Below are positions 8,511-18,094 of a DNA stretch of 64,000 nt, one piece after another; positions within the stretch are counted from its first letter, which is position 1, and the number at the start of each line of letters is the position of its first letter. A program made the position numbers and the translations under genes. The notes under the pieces were generated by a model. The model saw only the letters and a program-made list of their open reading frames with translations. It was not told the DNA's origin and searched no databases. Source of the DNA: Paenibacillus antarcticus (GTDB lineage: Bacteria; Bacillota; Bacilli; Paenibacillales; Paenibacillaceae); contig NZ_LVJI01000002.1 in NCBI RefSeq assembly GCF_001637225.1, positions 1 through 64,000 of the forward strand, written 5' to 3'.

Positions 8511-10425
8511 AAAATGGATTAATGATGTGGAAGAATACGTTCGGCGATGCCATTCTGTAGTAATAACTGCACCAACCGGCTCCTTTATTGGTGAATCGAT
8601 TGGTTGTGCTATAGAGCAGGCGTTCTTGCTCAAGCTCTTCGATTCGATCGATTCTACCCTCAACATAATCAAGAATTCGATACGTTGCCGTGTCGAGTCG
8701 ATTAACGACTCCTCCGTAACGAATGTCAATCACTTCCCACCCGAAAGGCTTGAACATACGTAGCCACTGACGACGATGAGCTATACGTAGCTCGCTTACA
8801 GCTTCAGAGATTGCGGGAAGCACTTCTGTCGCAATGCGTCGTAACGTCTCATTATCTAAGGTATCATAAGCTCGTTTTAACTCAATCCCAATCTCGCTCT
8901 TGCGCTTCAATACACCGCATAACTTCTCAGGTACTTCGAATAAATAATCCAGTTCAGCATCCTTGTTGCGTCGGTTACGTATATCTTGCTCAACCTGAAC
9001 ATAGTGCTCAGCCATATCCAATCCTTCGATCTGTTTGTCGAAGAGTCCTAGTAGCACATCCTGGTACAATAGGAACTTCGAAGGATTACTCTGCTTCTGG
9101 TTATTGGGCTCTGCACCCGGTGTTTCGTCCAAGTACTTCAGCTGTTGGAATGTATCGGCATCAATTCCTGTGCAGAACTTGACCCGTGCTGCTAAATGAT
9201 CCTGATCCGGTTTCTCTTCTGAATATGCATGTTCTGCGTAGAGTTGTAAACCTAGCAGTGCAATGAAGGGATTACTTTCATTTCCGTCATCGCCCCACAT
9301 CGTTGCATATACCTCGCGAATGCCTTCTTGTTTGCACACTTGTAACGCTGTGTCGGAAGCATTCAGAGACAAGCCGTAATTGACCCCAAATGTATTAAAT
9401 ATCCATACAGCCCCAGCAAACACTAGATTGTTACCAAGCTTCCGGTGCTTCGTGATCAAATTCTCGTATTCTTCTTTCTCCGTATGTACATAATCCCAAT
9501 ACACCATATCTACGTCTTTAGGAATCTTACGAGCCATTTCCTCAGGAATCTGTGTGTCTTTGTCGTAATACTCACTGCTATTCTCTGAAGCAAGCTTGAG
9601 GAACATATCGCTCCACATCATGGGTTTCAAGCCGCGATTACGAGCACAGTCAAGTACTTTCTCTAGATGTTCGGTCATGATGTCGAAGCGGCTTCTATAG
9701 CCGTTGTTGTCTAAATATTTCCCGCGACCGAGTTCCTCTGCTTCGTCCATACCAACATGGATTTTTCGACTACGGAACGGAGCACTGGCTGCATCGATCA
9801 TTTTCTCAACCAACAGATCAGTTAAGTCTTCCCCAACAAGGAGTGCGCCTTTGGTATCTTTATAATTCGACACGGGCTGCCATTTCAGGAATTCTTCAAG
9901 ATGAGCGAGCGTCTGAATGCTTGGGAAAGCTTCGATGCCGAATTGGTCAGCGTAATCGTCAATCTCTTTCAGTTCAGCGTGCGTATAACGGCCGCGCATA
10001 TAGCCAAAATAAGCTTCACCTTCGATAGCATACGTGTCCTCCATATACAACATGACAGTGTTCAGTCCCATTAAAGCCATCTTATTCAGCATGAATTTGA
10101 AGCTATCTACTGTTAGTACTGCATTGCGAGATAAATCGAACATGGGTCCGATGGTATCGAACTGTTGTTTCTCACGAAGTTCGAACGTCTCACCACCAGA
10201 GCTATGCTGTAGGAGAAGACCAAGTCCGCGGAAAAATTGATGTTTCTGTCCATAATGTATGTATGCATGGTTCTGATTTAATCCAACTACCAGTTCATCC
10301 GCATTTGTCGATTGCACGACTTTAACAGTTAACCCGCCAGCGGCTTCGAAGAATCCTAGATCATGAGATAATGCTTGAATACCAGGCGTAAGCGTTGTTA
10401 GTTCTCCTTCAAAACATAATTTCAT
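8509..10425 (-). CDS. Intracellular GH20 beta-N-acetylhexosaminidase
   Basis: A 638-residue enzyme expected to remove terminal beta-GlcNAc/GalNAc by substrate-assisted catalysis. A small N-terminal GH20b-like alpha/beta domain is followed by the (beta/alpha)8 barrel, beginning around FDTIGPMFDLSRNAVL. The catalytic Asp-Glu pair is D227-E228 in HVGMDEAEELG. The barrel strands MMWSDMF and VYWDYV, and the aromatic cluster ATMWGDDG, match GH20 active-site loops. The C-terminal ~180 residues are helical. There is no signal peptide, so it probably acts on imported di- or oligosaccharides. AGGAGGAAA precedes the ATG. It stands alone and diverges from the MarR-ABC operon. Nearby chitin functions (GH18 at 28.5 kb) could supply substrate; that link is an inference. 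Confidence 0.85.
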   Translation of the reverse strand: MKLCFEGELTTLTPGIQALSHDLGFFEAAGGLTVKVVQSTNADELVVGLNQNHAYIHYGQKHQFFRGLGLLLQHSSGGETFELREKQQFDTIGPMFDLSRNAVLTVDSFKFMLNKMALMGLNTVMLYMEDTYAIEGEAYFGYMRGRYTHAELKEIDDYADQFGIEAFPSIQTLAHLEEFLKWQPVSNYKDTKGALLVGEDLTDLLVEKMIDAASAPFRSRKIHVGMDEAEELGRGKYLDNNGYRSRFDIMTEHLEKVLDCARNRGLKPMMWSDMFLKLASENSSEYYDKDTQIPEEMARKIPKDVDMVYWDYVHTEKEEYENLITKHRKLGNNLVFAGAVWIFNTFGVNYGLSLNASDTALQVCKQEGIREVYATMWGDDGNESNPFIALLGLQLYAEHAYSEEKPDQDHLAARVKFCTGIDADTFQQLKYLDETPGAEPNNQKQSNPSKFLLYQDVLLGLFDKQIEGLDMAEHYVQVEQDIRNRRNKDAELDYLFEVPEKLCGVLKRKSEIGIELKRAYDTLDNETLRRIATEVLPAISEAVSELRIAHRRQWLRMFKPFGWEVIDIRYGGVVNRLDTATYRILDYVEGRIDRIEELEQERLLYSTTNRFTNKGAGWCSYYYRMASPNVFFHIINPF

Positions 10426-10546
10426 CTGTGTTTCCTCCTATGAGAAATATAATCCAACATTTAACAAGTATACCTTGAGTTTTACCCTAAGAATAGTGAA
10501 AAATCAGTTTTAGAAGGGATGATTATTGATTATTTATCTGGCTATA

Positions 10547-10575
10547 TTGTAAAAAATTAGTTTGTGGATTATAGT
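10547..10575 (+). promoter_or_regulatory. Promoter of the MarR-ABC exporter operon
   Basis: TTGTAA (10547-10552) and TATAGT (10570-10575) with a 17-bp spacer, 65 bp before the MarR start. The AT-rich DNA right after it (GTTAACAGTAAAT) is a natural place for an autoregulatory MarR site, but no clear palindrome was found. Confidence 0.55.
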
Positions 10576-10640
10576 GAACGGTGTTAACAGTAAATGGTAT
10601 TTATTATTAATTATTTTTATTCATTATTGGAGGTTCATTT

Positions 10641-11072
10641 ATGAAAGAAATGGAATTAAGAAACAATTTAATTGGATCTCTTGCTGGGTTGTATGAGATG
10701 AAAGCCTTCAGTCATCTTGCAGAATTCTTACAAGGGGAACTCCATTTGCTCTTTTTTTTATGTCAGAATAGTGATTCGGAAATTAATCCATCGATTCTCA
10801 GCGATAAACTTAATGTATCAAGGCCAAGAATTACGGCTGCTCTTTCAACCTTAAGAAAGAAGGGGTATGTCACAATGAAAATGGCAGAGGATGATAGGCG
10901 GAGAATGAGTGTCATGATAACACCAGAAGGAAAGTCGTTCGTAACGGAGAAGCAAGGCAATGTCGAGAGATACTTTGATATCCTTGTGGAAGGTTTGGGA
11001 GAAGTAAATGGAATGGAATTAATTCGATTGATAGAGCTGTCCATTGACACGATGAATAAAGGGGAGAAATAG
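10641..11072 (+). CDS. MarR-family transcriptional regulator
   Basis: A 143-residue winged-helix regulator. The recognition region reads LNVSRPRITAALSTLRKKGYV, followed by the wing AEDDRRRMSVMITPEGKSFV, which is classic MarR. TTGGAGG precedes the ATG. It is the first gene of an operon with an ABC ATPase (3-bp gap) and an FtsX-type permease, an arrangement in which the regulator usually represses its own operon and is released by the exported compound. The ligand is unknown. Confidence 0.88.
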   Translation: MKEMELRNNLIGSLAGLYEMKAFSHLAEFLQGELHLLFFLCQNSDSEINPSILSDKLNVSRPRITAALSTLRKKGYVTMKMAEDDRRRMSVMITPEGKSFVTEKQGNVERYFDILVEGLGEVNGMELIRLIELSIDTMNKGEK

Positions 11073-11075
11073 CTT

Positions 11076-11780
11076 ATGCGTAATTATGTGGAATTTGAAA
11101 ATGTAAGTAAATTTTATCATATTGGTGAACAAAAGATTGCTGCTACAGATAATGTTAGCTTCTCCATTGAAGAGGGAGAATTTTGTGTCATTGTCGGCCC
11201 AAGTGGTGCAGGGAAAACAACTGTGCTGAATATGCTTGGCGGAATGGATTCATGTGATAGTGGTACGATTCGACTGGATGGTAGCGAAATAAGTGGCCTA
11301 AATGAAAAGCAATTAACAGAATACCGAAGACATGATGTAGGATTTGTATTTCAGTTCTATAATCTGGTGCAGAATTTAACGGCAGTAGAGAATGTTGAAC
11401 TTGCCTCCGAAATTTGCCGAAACCCTCAGGATGCGAAGGAAGTGTTAGCGCAAGTAGGGTTATCGGAGCGTATGTTAAATTTCCCTGCGCAACTTTCAGG
11501 TGGTGAGCAACAGCGTGTATCCATTGCGAGAGCGTTAGCTAAAAATCCTAAGATTCTGTTATGTGACGAACCGACAGGTGCACTCGATTACAACACAGGT
11601 AAGAACATCTTACAACTCTTGCAAGATACTTGCCGTCAAACTGGCAAAACAGTCATTGTCATTACCCATAACCTAGCAATTACGCAAATGGCAGACCGTG
11701 TTATTCACTTTAAGAATGGAGCGGTATCCAACATGATAATTAACCCTGATCCTGTTCCCGTTGAAAGGATTGAGTGGTAG
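11076..11780 (+). CDS. ABC ATPase, MacB/LolD type
   Basis: A 234-residue nucleotide-binding subunit. It has Walker [11 protein letters not shown]-loop FVFQFYNLV, signature [15 protein letters not shown], Walker [13 protein letters not shown] and a switch His in VIVITHN. The Q-loop FYNL and the DEPTGALD sequence mark the MacB/LolD/BceA branch that pairs with FtsX-type permeases rather than with transport-barrel permeases. It follows the MarR gene by 3 bp and overlaps the permease start by 7 bp, so the two subunits are translationally coupled. Confidence 0.93.
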   Translation: MRNYVEFENVSKFYHIGEQKIAATDNVSFSIEEGEFCVIVGPSGAGKTTVLNMLGGMDSCDSGTIRLDGSEISGLNEKQLTEYRRHDVGFVFQFYNLVQNLTAVENVELASEICRNPQDAKEVLAQVGLSERMLNFPAQLSGGEQQRVSIARALAKNPKILLCDEPTGALDYNTGKNILQLLQDTCRQTGKTVIVITHNLAITQMADRVIHFKNGAVSNMIINPDPVPVERIEW

Positions 11781-14242
11781 GCGTGAAAAAAACCTATATT
11801 AAGACGATAACCCGCGAAATTAAAGAGAGTTTTGGACGGTTTGTGGCTATCTTCGCCATCGTTGCTCTAGGTGTTGGATTTCTTGCGGGGCTGCTTGCAA
11901 CAACGCCTGATATGCAAGCATCGGTTGATAAATATTATGATGACAGTCATATGGCTGATATTCATATTAAAGCTACCCTGGGATTAACAAATGCAGATAT
12001 AGAAGTGATCTCCGCTATGGACGAGATAGATGAGGTTATGCCTGCGTATGTGACTGATTCATTAATGAAAACAAACAATAATGAGGTGTTGCCGACTCGG
12101 ATATATGGGCTACCCCTGGATAAGTTAGATAACAATGAGGGTGGATTTATTAATGAATTAAAGCTAATTCAAGGCAGAATGCCGATGGCTAGTAATGAGG
12201 CAGTGGTAGAACAGAAGGGAAATTTTCTGTCTGAAATTGAGCTTGGGACTACAATGAGCGTATCTGAGGATAATGAAAATTACGGAAATGCTAGTGAAAT
12301 ATATAACACCACAGAGTATACCATAGTGGGTATTGTAAGTAATCCCCAATATTTATCCAAAGAAGCCGAAGCAAGTAAAATTGGTAACGGAAGAATTAGC
12401 GCAATGATGTATGTAGATGCAAGTAACTATAAGCTTGGTGCATACACAGATTTATTTATTACGGCTTTGGGTGTGTCTGATTTGAACACCTTTAAAGAGG
12501 AATATGATACACAAATGGAAGGAATCGTTACAAAGCTTGAAGAAATCGGTAAATCTCGTTCACAAGAAACACAGAAATGGTATGTTCTTGATCGTAACGC
12601 TAATGTTAGTTATGTTAGCTTTTCAATAAATGCTGAGAAGGTAGCATCAATTGCAACGGTATTTCCGATATTCTTTTTTCTTGTTGCTGCGCTTGTAGCT
12701 CTGACAACGATGACGCGTATGGTCGAAGAGGAACGAACACAAATAGGAACATTAAAAGCATTAGGATATAGCAAAGGTACGATCATGTTTAAATACTTGG
12801 TTTATTGCGGCCTTGCAACGGTGCTTGGGAGTATCGTAGGTTTACTTGTAGGATTTCGAGTGTTACCAAATATATTGTGGAATGCTTATGCATCGGGGTA
12901 TCATTTACCTGATTTTATTGCAAATTTTAGTTGGGGGTTGGCCTTAATTTCATCGTTTCTGGCTATTGTTTGTACGATGATTGCGACGATATGGGCTTGC
13001 TATCATGCGCTCAAGGAAAAACCATCAAGTCTCATGCTGCCCCGTTCGCCTAAAGCAGGAAAACGTATTTTTCTTGAACGGATACCTTTTATATGGTCTC
13101 GCATGAAATTTACGTATAAGGCAACGGCTCGAAATCTTATCCGGTATAAGAAACATTTCTTTATGACGGTCGTTGGCATTGGGGGCTGTACGGCCCTGAT
13201 CGTTACGGGGTTCGGCCTGCGTGATTCTGTAGGGGATATTGCAAACACACAATTTAATGAGATCTTTCAATATGGCCTACTTATCGAATTAAATGGGGAT
13301 CATCATGTGGATCCGGTCGTGAATGAGTTTATCAATGATACGAAGAAGGTAGATAATTTCACGGAAGTCTCGAGTCAGACAGGATATGCGACGCGGAACA
13401 ACGAAAGGTTTATGACGACTGTTTATGTTCCGAAGGAGCCAAATGTTCTCAAAGATTTTGTTAATTTGAGGAGTAGACAAAGTGGTGAATCGATCGTTAC
13501 GGATAAGTCCTCTGTGATTGTTACAGAAATGCTTGCGTCCGCTTTAGGTATACTAAAGGGAGATACATTCACCCTTGAAAATGCTAATGGCGACACGGGT
13601 AAGTTCGTTCTTACAGGAATAGCTGAGAACTATGTAGGTAGTTATATATATCTTAATCAAGCAGATTATAACAATGCTTTTGGTGAAGCCATTTCATACA
13701 ATACGTTGATGTTAAACACCAATATAGCCGACGATTTGCAGCAGGATGCGGCACTTACCAAGTTATTAACGAGTGACACAGTTTCGAGTGCAGCATTTGT
13801 ATCACAAACCAAGAAATCGTATGATAATTTACTATCTAGCATTAACTTTGTTGTCTTTGCGCTTATTATGGCGGCTGGTGGGCTTGCTATCGTTGTTATA
13901 TATAATCTTACTAATATAAATATCAGTGAACGTAGAAAAGAACTGGCCACATTAAAAGTGCTTGGGTTCCATAATAGAGAAGTTGGCGGTTATATATTTC
14001 GGGAGATTTTCATACTAAGTATATTCGGAACAGGTGTCGGACTGCTGCTCGGATTAGCGCTTCATGCATTTGTGGTAAGAACATCAGAAAGAACAGACTT
14101 AATGTTTGGTAGAAGTATTTCTGTCTCAAGTTTTATAGCATCTGCGGTAATCACGATGGTATTCTCATTTATTGTGCAGTTGATTTTGTATAGGAAGTTG
14201 AAGAAGATAGAAATGGTTGACTCTATGAAGGCAAGTGATTAA
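11774..14242 (+). CDS. FtsX/MacB-type ABC permease, two-domain
   Basis: An 822-residue mechanotransmission-type permease with a duplicated plan. Membrane helix 1 lies near residues 20-42, followed by a ~245-residue extracellular domain and three helices (about 290-400). A second copy follows: a helix near 460, a ~200-residue outer domain and three C-terminal helices. That makes eight helices, with two FtsX domains whose first helix is followed by ERTQIGTLKALGY in copy one and ERRKELATLKVLGF in copy two. Such proteins drive export or detoxification of peptides and antibiotics. GTG 11774 overlaps the ATPase stop; a GTG at 11783 is also possible. Function beyond export is not readable. Confidence 0.88.
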   Translation: MVGVKKTYIKTITREIKESFGRFVAIFAIVALGVGFLAGLLATTPDMQASVDKYYDDSHMADIHIKATLGLTNADIEVISAMDEIDEVMPAYVTDSLMKTNNNEVLPTRIYGLPLDKLDNNEGGFINELKLIQGRMPMASNEAVVEQKGNFLSEIELGTTMSVSEDNENYGNASEIYNTTEYTIVGIVSNPQYLSKEAEASKIGNGRISAMMYVDASNYKLGAYTDLFITALGVSDLNTFKEEYDTQMEGIVTKLEEIGKSRSQETQKWYVLDRNANVSYVSFSINAEKVASIATVFPIFFFLVAALVALTTMTRMVEEERTQIGTLKALGYSKGTIMFKYLVYCGLATVLGSIVGLLVGFRVLPNILWNAYASGYHLPDFIANFSWGLALISSFLAIVCTMIATIWACYHALKEKPSSLMLPRSPKAGKRIFLERIPFIWSRMKFTYKATARNLIRYKKHFFMTVVGIGGCTALIVTGFGLRDSVGDIANTQFNEIFQYGLLIELNGDHHVDPVVNEFINDTKKVDNFTEVSSQTGYATRNNERFMTTVYVPKEPNVLKDFVNLRSRQSGESIVTDKSSVIVTEMLASALGILKGDTFTLENANGDTGKFVLTGIAENYVGSYIYLNQADYNNAFGEAISYNTLMLNTNIADDLQQDAALTKLLTSDTVSSAAFVSQTKKSYDNLLSSINFVVFALIMAAGGLAIVVIYNLTNINISERRKELATLKVLGFHNREVGGYIFREIFILSIFGTGVGLLLGLALHAFVVRTSERTDLMFGRSISVSSFIASAVITMVFSFIVQLILYRKLKKIEMVDSMKASD

Positions 14243-14263
14243 TGCTTGTAATATAAATTAATA

Positions 14264-14334
14264 GCAACCCCTTTAAGTAGACTCTGTACAATCCCACAAA
14301 TAATTATGGGAAAGAGTGCACTTGAAGGGGTTAT
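14264..14334. repeat. Nested 67-nt hairpin after the exporter operon
   Basis: Outer arms AACCCCTTTAAGT (14266-14278) and ACTTGAAGGGGTT (14320-14332) pair with one G-U. Inside, ACTCT pairs with AGAGT and CCCA with TGGG. There is no clean T-run afterwards (TATTTG), so it is a poor terminator. It may be an RNA-stability element or a small mobile-element scar. Confidence 0.55.
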
Positions 14335-14571
14335 TTGTCGTACTAAGTCTTAAGACCTAAAAATAATGTAGTATTTTGGTAGCGTTTAATATTTGTCTAT
14401 GATAGTATAAAATCATTGTCTTTGGCTATTATACCCAAATTTATTACACCTAGGAAATTTTGAGAAATACATAAACTAAGACTAGATTACAGGAAATAAT
14501 CCTGTAAATATATTGATAATCACTAGAAAATAGCAAATATACTTGTTGAATAGTGTACATCAGGAGTTTTT

Positions 14572-14643
14572 ATGTTCACTGACATAGTGTATTGGCGGTA
14601 TTTCACACTGAGAGAGTTGGGAAGGATCGCTTTCTTATGTTGA
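14572..14643 (+). CDS. Possible 23-residue leader ORF
   Basis: ATG preceded by AGGAG with a 5-bp gap, a near-ideal ribosome binding site, opens 23 codons ending in TGA. The peptide starts MFTDIVYWRY and matches nothing I know. The same reading frame stays open past the stop into the next small frame at 14659. Expression is unproven. Confidence 0.25.
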   Translation: MFTDIVYWRYFTLRELGRIAFLC

Positions 14644-14658
14644 TTCTTTAGGGATTTA

Positions 14659-14763
14659 ATGGATGGCAACGTAGTGGAGACTAAAGAACTAGCCATATTG
14701 AGAGAAGTCTATTTTAAAAAGTCGTATAGGTATAATTACCCCTGTGATTGTAGTGGATTGTAA
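14659..14763 (+). CDS. Possible 34-residue leader ORF
   Basis: ATG 15 bp after the previous small frame and in the same phase, with AGGGA 4 bp upstream. It encodes 34 residues beginning MDGNVVETKE and ending in a Cys-rich tail (CDCSGL). It could be the second half of a 63-codon gene interrupted by one TGA, or chance. No family is recognised. Confidence 0.2.
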   Translation: MDGNVVETKELAILREVYFKKSYRYNYPCDCSGL

Positions 14764-14887
14764 TCACTGAATGTTAGCTAGAATTCAGATGATTTTATAT
14801 AAGATGATGAATTATATCAAGCTCTGATTTACTAGAGTGGGAATTCGTTACAAACTTCTTGAAAATACATGATAAGAGGAGAACTGA

Positions 14888-17848
14888 ATGATGAAGATTA
14901 ACAAGAAATTATTATCTGTAATGTTGACTGGAGTAATGGTAGTTGGGATGATGCCGCCTATCTCTTACGCTGCTGAGGGAAGCAGCTCAGAGATTAATCT
15001 ACCTGTGTTTTCGGATATGACGAACAATTGGTCTACGGCTGCACTCAACAATGCTGTAACGAATGGGTTGCTGAGCGGAGCAGATGGGAAGATTTCACCT
15101 AATGACAATTTGACGAGAGCCCAAATGGCAACGGTAATTGCACGTGCATTTGGAGCTACTGCGAAAAATGATTCGAAGTTTGCAGACATCAAATCTACAG
15201 ATTGGTATGCAGACAGTATAGCAATTGCTAGTCAGATGAATGTCATCCAAGGTTCAGACGGAAAGATGAATCCTAACAAGGCCATCACTCGTCAAGAAGT
15301 GTTTGCTGTAATCGCAAGAGCATTGAAGTTACAACCTGCAACTACGATCAATAAGAATTTTGCAGATGTGAATGAAATATCTGATTGGGCAAAAGGGGAT
15401 ATTTATGCGATTGTAAATGGTGGTTATATTCAGGGAGCCAATGGAAAGTTGAATCCCAAGGGATTAATTACAAGAGCAGAGTTTGCTCAAACATTAGACA
15501 ATATTCTTAAACAATATATTAGAACAGCAGGCGAATATACCACAGTTGCTGAAGGTAATATTATGGTGAATACACCGAATGTTACATTGAAGAACGTAAC
15601 AGTAAGTGGTGATCTCATTATTGGTGATGGTGTAGGTAATGGCGAAGTTACATTAGATAATGTGAAGGTTACGGGTCGCATGGTCGTTCGTGGTGGTGGC
15701 GTGAATTCCATTATTATCACAGGCACATCCAATGTTTCCAATGTGATCGTTGCAAGAATAGACGGTGCTGTCAGCATCAAGGTTAAAGGCGATGCCAACG
15801 TTGGAATCGTGTATATAGATGATGGATCTGACGACGTTCATATTGAAGGTACTGTTGGCAAAGTTGAGATTCAAGCAGAAGATATTGTGGTCAGTACGAT
15901 TGGCGCAACTATCAAAGATATTAATATTTCTGCTCAGAATTCGAAGCTCGTTATCGATGCTAAATCAAAAGTGAATTCTGTAGATATTAATGCAGAAGCA
16001 AGTAAAACAAAAGTAGAGGTTGCGGGTACGGTAGCTACTATTGTAACAGCTGCAGCAAATACGGAGATAACAGGTACAGGTACAGTAACGAGAGTGGAAG
16101 TACAGGGCGGTGCAACAGATGCCAAAATTGAAACTCCTAAGACGCAAATCGTAGTTAGTCCTGGCGTAACAGGCGTTACAGGTGTCGGTGGTGTCCAAAT
16201 TAGCGGAGGTACAACGGTAAGCGGATCAGCGAGTAACGTAACAACGACTACTCCTCCAACTTCGGACGGTGGAAGTTCTAATGGTGGTGGTTCTGGTGGT
16301 GTTACAACTCCAGATGTTGCAGATCTAACAGCATACAATGCAACTTTAGCAGCGGTTGCAAAAGCTGATTACACGCCAGACAGCTGGACAATCTATCAAA
16401 CGGTAGTATCGGCTAATGTAGTTACAACAGCAAATACTCAAAGACAAGTAAATGCAGCTACAGCAGCAATCCAAGCGGCACAAAAAGCTTTAGTAAAAGT
16501 AGAAGCACCAGTAGCAACAGAGGCGAATGTAGCTAACGTAGAACAATTGAAAATAGCATTAGAAACAGAAGCAATTACAACAATCAATGTAACAGAAGAT
16601 ATTTCAGATATTACTGAATCATTAGTAGTAAACCATACCGTAACAATCAACGGCGGAGGTAAGAAACTAGCCTTCACAACTGAACTTAACAAACTGGAAA
16701 ACGGACAAAGACAAGGTATCCTTGTTAACGCAAGCGAAACAAAAATAAACGATCTGTCAGTAGTAATGGCAGGAGAACTAAATAAGTGGCAGGGCGTTTA
16801 CGGAATTCAGGTTTACAATGCAATAGAAGTTACACTTCATAATGTAACAGCAAGAGGTGCAGATGGTGGTATCTTAGTCAATGCATCAGAAGTAGAATTA
16901 ACTGGAGAAACAATCATCAGTGCTAACGAATTTGGTGGAATTGAAGTATCAAAAGGTAAAACAGAAGGATTATCCAACTCAGTACTAACGGTTACTGGAA
17001 CCTTAGTTAACGACTCTGAAGCCTATAAACAACCAACGATTTGGTTAGTAAACGGTCAAGGAACAGTATCGGGTGGAGCGTTAGCGACAAATACAACGAT
17101 CAAGAATGATCAGACACAATACTATTTGGTAGCAGACAATGCAAAAGCACCAGTAGCAACAGTAGCAAACGTAGCGAATATAGATGAACTGAAAACAGCA
17201 TTAGAAACAGAAGCAATTACAACAATCAATGTAACAGAAGATATTTCAGATATTACTGAATCTTTAGTAGTAAACCATACCGTAACAATCAACGGCGGAG
17301 GTAAGACATTAACCTTCACAGGTGCACTTAACACACTAGCAGACGGACAAAGACAAGGGATCCTTGTACTTGCAAGCGGAACAAAGATAAACAATCTATC
17401 AGTAGTAATGGCAGGAGAACTAAATAAATGGCAGGGCGTGTACGGAGTTCAGGTTTACAATGCAACAGAAGTTACACTTGAAGATGTAACAGCAAGAGGT
17501 GCAGATGGTGGTATCTTAGTCAATGCATCAGAGGTAGAATTAACTGGAAAAACTACCGTCAGTGCTAACGAATTTGGTGGAATTGAAGTATCAAAAGGTA
17601 AAACAGAAGGATTATCCAACTCAGTACTAACGGTTACTGGAACCTTAGTTAACGGCTCTGAAGCATATAAACAACCAACGATTTGGTTAGTAAACGGTCA
17701 AGGAACAGTATCGGGTGGAGCGTTAGCGACAAATACAACGATCAAGAATGATCAGACGCAATACTATTTGGTAGCAAGTAATGCAATAGATCCAATAGAT
17801 CCAGTAGAACCAGCAGAACTAGCAAACACAAATTCCATTACCGAATAA
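14888..17848 (+). CDS. SLH surface protein with tandem beta-helix repeats
   Basis: A 986-residue exported cell-wall protein. It has a signal peptide (about 1-29, ending SYAA) and three SLH domains (about 37-85, 97-147 and 158-208), each with the FxDxxxxWxxxxI...GxxxPxxxxTRAE pattern that binds pyruvylated wall polysaccharide. Next comes a ~190-residue run of short beta-strand repeats resembling a polar beta-helix. A Gly/Ser/Thr-rich linker (about 445-475) and a helical FIVAR-like module (about 478-535) follow. Two 214-residue copies of a parallel beta-helix-like domain fill the C-terminus. No catalytic residues are recognised, so it is likely structural or adhesive. AGAGGAGA precedes the ATG. 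The gene is monocistronic with a strong terminator. Confidence 0.85.
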   Translation: MMKINKKLLSVMLTGVMVVGMMPPISYAAEGSSSEINLPVFSDMTNNWSTAALNNAVTNGLLSGADGKISPNDNLTRAQMATVIARAFGATAKNDSKFADIKSTDWYADSIAIASQMNVIQGSDGKMNPNKAITRQEVFAVIARALKLQPATTINKNFADVNEISDWAKGDIYAIVNGGYIQGANGKLNPKGLITRAEFAQTLDNILKQYIRTAGEYTTVAEGNIMVNTPNVTLKNVTVSGDLIIGDGVGNGEVTLDNVKVTGRMVVRGGGVNSIIITGTSNVSNVIVARIDGAVSIKVKGDANVGIVYIDDGSDDVHIEGTVGKVEIQAEDIVVSTIGATIKDINISAQNSKLVIDAKSKVNSVDINAEASKTKVEVAGTVATIVTAAANTEITGTGTVTRVEVQGGATDAKIETPKTQIVVSPGVTGVTGVGGVQISGGTTVSGSASNVTTTTPPTSDGGSSNGGGSGGVTTPDVADLTAYNATLAAVAKADYTPDSWTIYQTVVSANVVTTANTQRQVNAATAAIQAAQKALVKVEAPVATEANVANVEQLKIALETEAITTINVTEDISDITESLVVNHTVTINGGGKKLAFTTELNKLENGQRQGILVNASETKINDLSVVMAGELNKWQGVYGIQVYNAIEVTLHNVTARGADGGILVNASEVELTGETIISANEFGGIEVSKGKTEGLSNSVLTVTGTLVNDSEAYKQPTIWLVNGQGTVSGGALATNTTIKNDQTQYYLVADNAKAPVATVANVANIDELKTALETEAITTINVTEDISDITESLVVNHTVTINGGGKTLTFTGALNTLADGQRQGILVLASGTKINNLSVVMAGELNKWQGVYGVQVYNATEVTLEDVTARGADGGILVNASEVELTGKTTVSANEFGGIEVSKGKTEGLSNSVLTVTGTLVNGSEAYKQPTIWLVNGQGTVSGGALATNTTIKNDQTQYYLVASNAIDPIDPVEPAELANTNSITE
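16505..17788 (+). repeat. Two tandem 642-bp coding repeats
   Basis: Copy 1 runs from about 16505 to 17146 and copy 2 from about 17147 to 17788. The offset is exactly 642 bp (214 codons), and long stretches are identical at DNA level, for example the blocks around 16950-17130 and 17590-17770. The high silent-site identity points to a recent duplication or to gene conversion. Confidence 0.9.
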
Positions 17849-17861
17849 ATTACCAACACCT

Positions 17862-17898
17862 AAAACCGTCACTGATAAATATCAGTGACGGTTTTTTT
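17862..17898 (+). terminator. Terminator after SLH protein gene
   Basis: A 15-bp perfect stem (AAAACCGTCACTGAT and complement) with a 4-base loop and a T-run. Confidence 0.93.
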
Positions 17899-18035
17899 AC
17901 GAAATAAAGCATACGGTCCTCCTCGCATTACTGACAATATGGTTCTTTAAAAAAATATTAGGTCTATGCATAGTAAATAAGCTTGCTCTTTTGTGATTTC
18001 CCATCAGCCTATTAAACGAATAATATAACAAATGC

Positions 18036-18085
18036 AAATACAAAGACGAATCCTACCTTGTTTGATAGGATTCGTCTTTGTATTT
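18036..18085. terminator. Bidirectional terminator below the LacI gene
   Basis: A perfect 20-bp stem: AAATACAAAGACGAATCCTA at 18036-18055 pairs with 18066-18085 around a 10-base loop. A- and T-rich ends serve both strands. It lies 9 bp beyond the LacI-family stop. Confidence 0.9.
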
Positions 18086-18094
18086 GGGATGAAA

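Larger units (their letters stand above)
14243..14887 (+). other. Long intergenic region / leader of the SLH protein gene
   Basis: Six hundred and forty-five bases lie between the exporter operon and the SLH gene. They contain a nested hairpin (14266-14332), two short in-frame open frames with ribosome-binding-like sequences (14572-14643 and 14659-14763), a TATAAT at 14731-14736 without a good -35, and a weak inverted repeat GTGATT/AATCAC (14744-14767). I recognise no known riboswitch. S-layer-type genes often have long untranslated leaders, so much of this may be transcribed. Confidence 0.5.

Noticed and set aside
8361..8729. 122-codon minus frame and an 89-codon plus frame across the degV-GH20 junction
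   Set aside because: They overlap two real convergent genes and their shared terminator.
15934..16338. 134-codon minus frame opposite the SLH protein gene, rich in Pro, Val and Thr
   Set aside because: The biased codon use of the low-complexity sense gene removes antisense stops; no ribosome binding site or domain was seen.
16505..17788. Mobile element as the cause of the 642-bp repeats
   Set aside because: The repeats are in frame, code for the same domain and show no terminal inverted repeats or target-site duplication; simple tandem duplication explains them.
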